A stretch of DNA of 64,000 nucleotides, taken from positions 310,001 through 374,000 of the forward strand of contig JANFAH010000023.1 of NCBI GenBank assembly GCA_024663395.1, in the 5' to 3' direction. Shown here one piece after another: positions 55,698 through 64,000 of the stretch. Within the stretch, counting starts at the first letter, position 1. The number at the start of each line of letters is the position of its first letter. A program made the position numbers and the translations under genes. Origin of the DNA: Pisolithus tinctorius (Eukaryota > Basidiomycota > Agaricomycetes > Boletales > Pisolithaceae). The notes under the pieces are model-generated. The model did not search any database, was not told the DNA's origin, and saw only the letters and a program-made list of their open reading frames with translations.

Positions 55698-56991
55698 GTG
55701 ACGAGTATCCGGTGTGACCTCATTCAGATCAAGGTCCCACCCTCCGTCAGTCGGGTCCATCACTATTGTTGTCCGCAGGATCACGCCTCCGAATATGTCA
55801 CACTTACTTCACCGTACACAAGTCTTCCACCACTCGATGCCATAGGACGATTGCTGGGGTACCCACAAGAAAACGGAGACCTTTCAACATCTAGGGATCT
55901 AGACTATGACTTCGCTGGACCAATGGGTCTTGGCTCCATAGCCCCCTTTCACGATCACACAGCGGGCGAGACAATCAACTCAAACGCACTGTGGTTGGGG
56001 CTTTCAAGCCCGCTACTGCCCTCACTTCAGGAATTGCGTCCTTCGGGCGACTTCACCAGCGAGAATGTTCCGTCAACTCCAAAACAGATCCGAACAGAGA
56101 TGGAAGTCCCAGTTCGGTTTCTTTCCAATTTTGCAGAGCAACCGATAAAGCAGTGAGTCCTTTCTCTGATACGTCTTGTCCAACTAACTCACTTCGTGCC
56201 TTAGAACACACCTCACGAAACCCTTTCCTTATGGATACCCAACCCCAACCCAATCTAACTCAACCTCTTACCCCACCGTCGACGATTACATCTCGTCCCA
56301 TCTTGACCCAATCTCATCCTCTCAGTCCCTGCATGGGTACCTTGGAAACCCCCTCCCCGTTCACCCTCACTATACGATGTCTGCACATCTACCAGGATTT
56401 CATGGATTCCGAGTTGGGACCAACATGGAGTCGCGTACAACCAGCACCCTCGACGATCACACTGCACGCATGATCTTTGATGCGGTAGACGACTATGGAA
56501 ATATTGATACAAGCAAGTACAGTTCTGAGCAGGTTGTGGGCCCATGTTCACTATCGCTGGGGCCTCCAAACCAACTCCCATCGCCACCCCGCGAACTTGA
56601 TTCGCATGTCCAGCCGTCCCACGTTGAGGACAGAAGTCTTTCGGGGCCATTCAATAATATACATCGTTCTGCTACCTCTCAGTCTCGAACCCTGACGACA
56701 CTGCCGAAAACACGCTCTATCTGCGATCGCAATGTATGCAGTCCCTGTGGCTGGCGGAATGACGATGGCAAAGAATGCGGCATACCTATTACATACGGCT
56801 ATTGCAAAAACCATCTTGCCGCTGTCCATAATATCAAGAACGTAGCATGGTATGTTGAAATCATCTGTCGGTGGTGTTCTTCCAAGGCACAAAAGAAGGT
56901 GAAAAGAAAGAACATGCTTAGGCACCTGAGAGAGGTACATTTGTGTCACACGCGCCCAAAGAAAGATCCACGCGCTTTACGCAAACACTAA
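55698..56991 (+). CDS. Cys/His-rich (zinc-finger-like) protein, 5' end unresolved
   Basis: Two exons, to 56152 and from 56205 to 56991, are joined by a 52-nt intron (GTGAGTCC...GCCTTAG). The N-terminal half is low in complexity (Ser/Pro/Thr/Gln). The C-terminal domain has spaced Cys and His residues: CSPCGWRNDDGKECGIPIT, YGYCKNHLAAVHNIKN, IICRWCSSKAQKKVKRK, NMLRHLREVHL. It ends in a basic tail (RPKKDPRALRKH). This looks like a fungal C2H2-like DNA-binding domain, so a transcription-factor or domesticated role is possible. No ATG is found between Harbinger 2 (which ends 13 bp before 55698) and the open frame, so the element may have separated the gene from its first exon or promoter. Confidence 0.6.
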
Positions 56992-57496
56992 TAACGGCTC
57001 TCCTCTGGGCTGATGTAGGGTATTGTTTCCTTTCCCTAACCAGGTGTATTTTTGTTACTAGTAACTTCATGACCAACTGATTTTGCCGGTTGGCAAGCCA
57101 CCACGTAGCTTCCACTGCTCTCATGTCTACTGTTTTGCCATTTGTATCACTCCCCCATCTGCTCGTCGCTTGTCTTAAACTGATGTCGTATAGTGGCTGC
57201 TCATGTAGTTGTCTGTGTCTTAATTCCCGTCGTGCGTTAAGCATCTATTATGTGACTCAAATGGTCCGACTTGAGAAGGCTTTTGGACCTCACACCACCC
57301 ATTGCTGCATACCATGAGACGCTGCGAAAGCACAAGGGGAATACCCAATCAATCGCGTTTGAGGCCCCTTGCCCCCTTCGCTCTTCCCTTGGCTACGACA
57401 GCTCTGCCTGATAAGCTATACCGCCACGTAGCGGCGAGCCTGAGTTAGACCAGCGTCAGAAAACCTTGTAAAGGCCCCGCTTCAACATATCGACTA
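56992..57496. other. Intergenic stretch between convergent genes
   Basis: Nothing beyond likely 3' UTRs of the zinc-finger gene (plus) and the MYST gene (minus). From about 57490 the sequence is shared with the MYST pseudogene flank near 36000. Confidence 0.5.
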
Positions 57497-59766
57497 TCAC
57501 AGCACATGTGCTAAACTCAAGCACATCTCCTTCACATGTCGTTCTCTCGCAACTGCCTCAACCATCTCACGCGTGATGGCCATGACAACCCGTTCACTCT
57601 GCTCCTGATCTTCATCTTCCATCTTATCATCTTCACCCACACCAGCATCACCATCACCATCCCGTCGAGTAACCACTCGCACTCTCTCTAACAACCCACA
57701 CTCCGCTAATGCAAACGCCGCATCCTCGACCCTCAAATTCGTAGCACGGGCGATATCAGCAAGCGTACATCGCACCACGACGTGTGACGTGGCACTGCCA
57801 TCGGGGTTAGGTGTGGTGATAATCTTGCGGAAGGCGTTGTGCATTCCAGGTACTGGTGCGGGTGCAGGTGTAGATGTAGGCTTGGTCGCGGAGGTAGAAG
57901 TGGGCGGCGTGAGGCTGTGAGAGGCGTATTGGTAAAAAGAAGGGGAAGTAGGAGGGTGGGGCAGTTCCCCGTCGAAACCCTTTGGGGCGCGTTTCCGTTT
58001 GTGATGGGTCGACATACTTGTTGATGAAGGGACATCCTCGGCGGGAGAAGGAGCCAGTTGGGTATGATGGAAGGCTAGCTCGGACGGGGGCTGGGAACGT
58101 TGTGAGTGGGATAGGGGAGCCGAGTGTGTCTGAGGGATTTCTGTAGGCATTACGCCTTGAGAAAATATCGGTGCCGATCCGTCTGTTGTCACTTGGGCAC
58201 AGTCGTTTGGGAGAACGGAAAGAAGTCGTCTACAGTCCAGAGCCATATCGAGGACCACATCGAGTTCGCGACGACACAGAATGAAGATGAACGATAGGTA
58301 CGCAGTGGGAAAGTACGTGGGGATGGAACGATGGAGATGACCCACCTCAAAAACCTTATGATCGTAGCAACCCAATATGTCAGGTAACTTCTGAGTCCGA
58401 GATCAGACAACGGTCGTTCCGGGGTACCGATCTTCCCTGCGCGTCGAGAGAGTTCGTAACCTAAATGACATGTGTACACCAGTTTGTAGGTGAGACGGAG
58501 ATATGAGAGGATGGAAGAGGGATACGTGCTGAACTCGATCATGAGCATTCCATACCCTTTCCGTTGGTAAGGCGGGAGGACGACTATACATGCTAAATTG
58601 TAGTCATCGTACGAGTATTTCTCCTGGAAATAATTGTGAACTATAGGTTGCATGAGCTGGACACGATATGGATTACCTTGGAGAAAAATCCGAGTACGTG
58701 GTCGCGTTGCGAGTCTGCGTCGGTCAGGATGTAAAACAGGACTGTACGCGAGACGAAGACAACAAATTGACCAAGCGGAAAGAGAGTGAGATAAGACCGA
58801 GAACTGACAGTTATCACAGTCGAAAAAGAGTGTCTTGACATCGATGAAGAATTTACCGAACAGGGAGAGATTTTGGCAGTACAGCTGGTACATGTGCATA
58901 GATATCGTCATGCGGTTTTTGGTTTCGGTCGTCCGAGGTTGAGACCACATACCTTTTCGATTGCCCCGTCGATCTCCCATATCGTATGTGCCCCACGCTG
59001 ATACACCTTTCTGCCAGGAGGATGTCTCCTATCGCATTTTCGCTGTCAATAACGAAACAGCCCAAAGTTTGAGCATCGTCGAACCACCGGGCGCGTGCAG
59101 CCATAACAGGACTAAGCAACAGTGCTCACAACATGCATTTCCCAAACAGGCCCCTCCGCCATATACTTGAAACACCGATCGCAGACCCACAACACCGATT
59201 TCTCGCCTGTCAAATGTGACCGAGTCAGTCCGCCTGCGAGAAGATCGGAAGTACGGCCGTGAGAGCGGAGAGTGGTGCGTTGAACGCCTGAGATTTTCGG
59301 TGGGCGGCCAACTGGTTTGTGGGGTCTTGCCGAAGGGACATTATTACCGCTGGACGGTGTTGTTGGAGATGCGCGAGATGATGGTGGTTTGTTGTGGTCA
59401 CTGCGGTAGGCGGTTGCAGGGTCTTCGAGTTCGGATTCTGTTAGTGGGTAGGGCGAAAAGTACCTGTTCGATGCCGGTCAGCCAAGGGGACAGTATGAAC
59501 AGCATAGTGTCATACCATGTTTTGATCTGCCACTGTCCAAAATTGACCTTGTCGAAGTTACGGCGGGCTGTGATCTGCCTGTGTTGGACCTCGAGTTCGT
59601 CTTCTTCTGACATTATTATCTGTGGGGTTTGTCCACCGCCGTGACCGTGGTCGAGGCTGCCAATGTCGTCGTCGTCATCGAGACGTGGGCACGCACGTGG
59701 ATGGGTGATTTCTTCGACATCCGAGTCTTCGCTCTCTCGTTTCCGGTCGACCTCTGTTATGTTCAT
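57497..59766 (-). CDS. MYST-family histone acetyltransferase
   Basis: Eight exons in phase on the minus strand: 59516-59766, 59130-59463, 58953-59042, 58809-58884, 58677-58741, 58530-58623, 58346-58460 and 57497-58229, giving 585 residues. Motifs in order: QITARRNFDKVNFGQWQIK then TWYFSPYPL; C2HC finger (VLWVCDRCFKYMAEGPVWEM...KCDRRHPPG); LYCQNLSLFGKFFIDVKTLF; LFYILTDADSQRDHVLGFFS; acetyl-CoA-binding LPPYQRKGYGMLMIEFSYEL; catalytic Glu region GKIGTPERPLSDLGLRSY. An unusually long C-terminal extension (KRKRAPKGFDGELP, then a winged-helix-like ATNLRVEDAAFALAECG) closes it. MYST enzymes acetylate histone lysines in chromatin complexes. The intron between exons 6 and 7 starts GC instead of GT. 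The start is the ATG at 59766. An upstream chromo-barrel exon may exist but was not identified. Confidence 0.9.
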
Positions 59767-62367
59767 CGTCGTAATCGAGTTTATCGAGTTGTGTGTGGAG
59801 ACACAATCGAACCTTATCTGCGCTACTGTAGTGTCAATATTCCCATTTCCCATGCGACGACCACCATGAACAACAACAGGTCCGTCGAACGTTGGGTGCA
59901 CAAAACTTGTGGCTCTCGTTGGGTCACTACCAGCACATCCAGCACAGTTCGACCACGGCGAATTATGTATTTGTGTACGTCCCTGTCTTCTCGACATCGT
60001 ATAGGGTCTACTGGGTCTATCGGAAGTGGTTCTCGAAGGACGCTACCCTTAACAACACCAGAACTGACGTTGCCATATGGCAAGCAGGACAGAACGAAGA
60101 ACAGGAATCGTGCACACGGCGGTGCGTATTATGTACATACTCTTTGCACATCCGTTCCTAACTGGCCCCGACGACAAACGACCACACCAGATACAGTACA
60201 CTTGCTCATAACTTGCGCAGCAAAATCTATGCGACGAAATGTGACATGTGACACTATTTCCTAATAAAGTACTGTTCCAGCTTACTAATCAAGTCCACAT
60301 GGGTATAGCTTTACATAGCTTTACAATGTTTATATAAAGCCATTACAATAGTGAACCCAAGCAAGGCCAATGTAAAATCAAGGAATATCAAGGTATAAGG
60401 CCAGTAGTTCATCATCAAACTCCACGCCCGATGGCAAGTTCGTGCCGCGCCTCCGTAATGGTTTCAGTGTTTCCACCCTGGAATGTAGACTCTCCAATTT
60501 CTCGCACTTCTTTTGGGTCAAGAACTTCTTCGATTGTTGATGGCGATCCAATTCTGTGGCAGGTCACCCCAACAATTATCACATGCTCCTAGGGTATCTC
60601 GTACTGTATAAAACAGCGAGAATTGCCTAAACCCTATACATGATGAGCAAGTGTATTGGATATACTTAACTACATAATAGAGCGAATCCTCGATATGATC
60701 AGATTGACAGGTCACCTGGCACCTAAGGGAAGAAGACCGCATTGGCAACAGAATTCGGCGCTAACGGTGTTTGAACGAGTGGTGGCACATATGTATGTAT
60801 CCAAGGGGGTTCTGCTGCATACGCGAATGCCGAACCATCACATGATTATCAGGTGGCCGCAGATTAACCGAAGTTAGGGGAGGAAAATGTAGGTCATGGG
60901 ACATAAGTACTATGTGCTGTAAATTCTAGGACGACTTTGACAGCACACTATGCCATCTTTGCACATACTTCTCAGAGAAAAGAGAAAGTCAGATCGTGAT
61001 GATCAGCGCAGACCGTAGAGGCATTTCATACTACGAAAATTACCACGCCATACTTCGGTTCGTCTTGCAGTGCAAGACCCTTGGAGTTGCTATATAAGGC
61101 AATTCTCAAACACAGAAATTTCAAGGAGATATACCCATTCAGTGAGGCAACAATCAAACTCGTTGAACCGCAGCAGCGATATACCGTGGGTGCCGGTTCA
61201 GCCACTGATACTTATGTATTCTGATTCTTCCGGATCCTGGTGTCGTGTTATCATTCCAAACTTAATCGGCTCCCATTCCGTGCACAGAGTACGTTAACAG
61301 CGGGACCTCAGACACTTCGCGGGTACAGTGCTTGGATAATATCGATTGTCCTGTTCCCCGCACAGACTATACTGTATGGTTTGCTCATCCATCCCATCCC
61401 ATCATTCCCATGTCAACATCCTCGACACTGGTGACCGCGTGCACGACGAGCCACAATTACCATCTCAACGGCCATAACCACCACAAACGACGACAACGAC
61501 AATGGCCGCCGCCGCATCAACCTCGACAGCCAACGCCTGACATCACCACTACCTCGACCTCGACCACATAGTCGCCCCATGGTCACTACCGCCACCTAAA
61601 GCGGCGACGACTGTGGCGGCTACACTGGACAATGAGTGCCCCCTCCCCGTGACAATGCTGGGCAATGCTGGCCATCACGACCATGAGACGACACGCGACG
61701 ACGAACCTGGACCACCACACCTCAATCACAGTCCCCCGTCCCCCATTGGCTATGAGCGCCACCATAAACCCGAACACCGCCACCCCCCCTACCCCGACCA
61801 CTGATAACGACAGCGGCAATTATGTACGTAGTACCGTCTGGTCGCCAGATTAAACAGGGTGGTCGATAATATCTAAGCACTGTATCCGTGCAGTAACTGA
61901 GGTCCTGCTACGGTAACGTACTCCGTGCACAGACTTGGAAGTATTAAGGGAACCAGTCGCTAATACCGACTCATTTCGCAGTTGGGTTGTAAAGAAATGC
62001 CTCATTGCGCTTCAGTCCTCGGCTCCACCATTACGATATGGTGTTATGCCTCCCTTTCCTGTCTTCATTTTCTCATGTCAGTGGCGGGTCTACGGGGGCG
62101 GTATTGACTCCGATACTTCCAATTGCCCCCTAAGGACCAACGGGCACCTTGCAATCACTCAAGTATGCAGCGGCATGACAGATCGCTCGTACCAAGTCCC
62201 TGGTCCTGCGAACCGGACCCGGCGTTTGCATATATCCAAGGGCTGTGTTGGTCGACTGGTGGGACTTTCAGAAAGGCATAAATACTCTGTTTCATCTTCG
62301 TCCATCCCCAGCACCAAGTACCTCAGTGACACAGAAACACCACCACAGACACGAACTAGATCCAACC
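59767..62367. other. Long stretch without a recognised gene
   Basis: Possible 5' UTR or first exon of the MYST gene up to about 60080. The remainder (60.2-62.3 kb) shows only short frames without domains and an ACC/CAC-rich low-complexity patch at 61430-61800. A TATA-like CATAAATACTC at 62277-62287 precedes the tyrosinase gene by about 90 bp and is a likely promoter element. Confidence 0.45.
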
Positions 62368-64000
62368 ATGACAGACTTACCTACGTATTGGTACTCTGTG
62401 GTCGGCCGCAAGGACACCGGGGCTGTCTTTGACCGCATTCCCATCGAGGTCATGCAGAGGAACTACCCACGTCAATTCACGCTCTTCGTCCTCAGCTATG
62501 CTGCCATCCAGGGCGACCATAACCCACCTGCATCCACTTACATGGAAATTGCCGGCATTCACGGTAAGCCCTACCGAGAGTGGGCTGGTGACCACAAGAA
62601 GGAGGAGCAAAAGGCTTCGGATTTTGACTATGAAGATCGCAAGGACACTTTGCCAGTTCCTTCAAGGTTTGGTGGTAGGTCTTACCGTCTGCGAGATTTT
62701 TACGCCCACTGACTATGCCCGCCTTCAGGTTATTGCAAGTGTGTATCATGCACATAAATATATTCCTGTGGTTGACTTATTCGTTGCTAGCCATGGATCG
62801 GTGACGTTCCCCACCTGGCATCGCCCATATGTGATGCTAGTTGAGGTAGGTCGATTTTGTGTGCGTCACTCCTATATAAGCTGATACATCGATACAGCAA
62901 GCTATCGGTGATGTCGCTAGTCGTCTCGCGGCAGATATTGAAAGGGCAAACCCCCAAGAAGTCGGTTTATGGGTCCCAGAGGCTCAGAGACTGCGCTTCC
63001 CGTGCGTCTTACCGGGTGGCTGGCTCCTTCATGAATGAATCGTCTCTTCTGACAGGTACTGGGACTGGGCTGCGCTAAAAGTTCGTGATGAAGGACTTCC
63101 CCCCGTTCTCATCGATGACGAAGTAGAAATCTTGGTTGCGGGTGATCAAACCGAAGTCATTCGCAATCCGTTATCGTACTACACATACCAAGGTGGCGTC
63201 CCCCCTGACTTCCAAGACGAGCTTTCTCCGAGGGTGGGTTTACGACAGCAGCACAACTTCTCTTTTCTTCATCGATTTTCGATGACGATTTTTTTTTTTT
63301 TTTCAGACCGGCATGGCGTATTTTTCTTCGTGGACCCGATCCTTCCGGCATTCCACAGAAGACCCTGTGGGAAGTACTAATAAGGAAGCGTTGCAACAGT
63401 GTGTAGATTTCCTGCGTCGTGCTGGAGGACGCCAACTAATCAGGGCCTTTTCAGAGCTGTTAGGGGAACTGTGGATTTTGTACGCTCGCAGTTAGGGCTT
63501 TTGTTCAACATGGGGGACGATGAAGACCCGGCACACGCGTACGTATATTTCCTCTGTAGCATTGATCCCGGATTCTCATGCACTACCGGTACAGTTTCGA
63601 CAGGTTTTCGAACTCGGTAATTCAGTCTAACGATGTTTTTGAGGATGAGGAGCCGATCACCCCTCTGGAAGTCATCCACGGCCGCATCCATGGTGCTGTT
63701 GTATGTCTATTTCCCGGTACAGGTCTCAGTGTCACTGACCGACGCTATAGGGTGGGAATGGGCACATGGTCTGCGTTTTTGCTCTCCTACTTCCGTTAGC
63801 TCACTCATAATGACCTTCTTAGTCCTCCCCAGATTATGTAAGTCTCAAGGTTTGAATGCTTCAGTTACTGAGCTTGTTATGTATAGGCTGCTTTCGATCC
63901 TTTCTTCTTCTGTACGCCTTTCGTTTGCCGAGAGTTAATCATCTGTCTGATCAATGGCCAGTACATCACAGCAATGTCGATAGGATCTGTGAGTACCGAA
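62368..64000 (+). CDS. Tyr/PPO-type tyrosinase, 3' part outside window
   Basis: Exons: 62368-62674, 62729-62738 (10 nt), 62791-62845, 62898-63001, 63056-63233, 63307-63398, 63455-63538, 63595-63700, a short one at 63751-63768, a 15-nt one near 63822-63836, one starting at about 63888, and one running off the edge. All join in phase. Copper site A: MEIAGIHGKPYREWAGD (His), [20 protein letters not shown] (His, His). Site B: LEVIHGRIHGAV (HxxxH), GGNGHM, FDPFFFLHHSNVDRICEY (HH). YWDW is present. The enzyme oxidises phenols to quinones for melanin or pigment formation. The ATG at 62368 matches family N-termini (MTDLPTYWYSVVGRKD). No stop was found, so the gene may be functional. Confidence 0.9.

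Noticed and set aside
59767..60080. A chromo-barrel exon upstream of the MYST gene
   Set aside because: Expected from some family members, but no convincing motif or splice pair was found, so the model starts at 59766.
61430..61800. His/Thr/Pro-rich protein genes
   Set aside because: The frames come from ACC/CAC-rich low-complexity DNA and are open in several frames at once.

Overview
The window is fungal nuclear DNA, most likely from an agaricomycete basidiomycete. Host genes are split by many 45-90 nt GT-AG introns. The gene set (Yop1, Ost5, a MYST acetyltransferase, a tyrosinase and a Thr/Pro-rich single-pass membrane protein) and the transposon set (Tc1, PIF/Harbinger, Copia, chromodomain Gypsy) fit that group. 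No tRNA, rRNA, CRISPR or bacterial feature was seen.

Region 1 (1-28.5 kb) is a transposon graveyard, strongly CpG-poor except for its youngest layers. It opens with the 3' end of an LTR element (zinc-knuckle ORF plus a 452-bp LTR) and a 158-bp tandem satellite. Six copies (A-G, with B and D being one split copy) of a ~1.86-kb repeat family follow. The family has TG...CA ends, 4-bp target duplications, a TATA box and a recurrent internal ORF. These copies are nested with a Tc1 element (5864-7483), a decayed Gypsy relic (8886-14013), a nearly complete Copia element (17129-25733, TSD CTATG) that itself carries a PIF/Harbinger element (18190-21625, TSD TAA), and a solo LTR (26565-26814, TSD ATAGG). 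A dead P-loop GTPase gene lies at 27.1-27.9 kb.

Region 2 (28.5-38.4 kb) is ordinary gene-bearing DNA: yop1 and ost5 as a divergent pair, a small unknown multi-exon gene, and a single-pass membrane protein gene. It also holds a mosaic of gene fragments: an inverted copy of the yop1 3' end joined to a piece of the MYST 3' flank, and a deleted MYST pseudogene.

Region 3 (38458-52571) is a large element bounded by ~260-bp terminal inverted repeats. It contains an alpha-kinase gene, an integrase-like gene and a third gene. The third gene is split by a chromodomain Gypsy retrotransposon (44991-51734, TSD GGTCA). Without that insertion the element is ~7.4 kb. This is the most unusual object in the window.

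Region 4 (52.6-64 kb) starts with an apparently intact PIF/Harbinger element (52649-55685, TSD TAA). A zinc-finger gene, the complete MYST acetyltransferase gene and the 5' part of a tyrosinase gene running off the right edge follow. Across the older elements the nonsense codons checked are TGA at positions expected to be CGA arginine, which points to 5-methylcytosine decay. The second Harbinger transposase has none.
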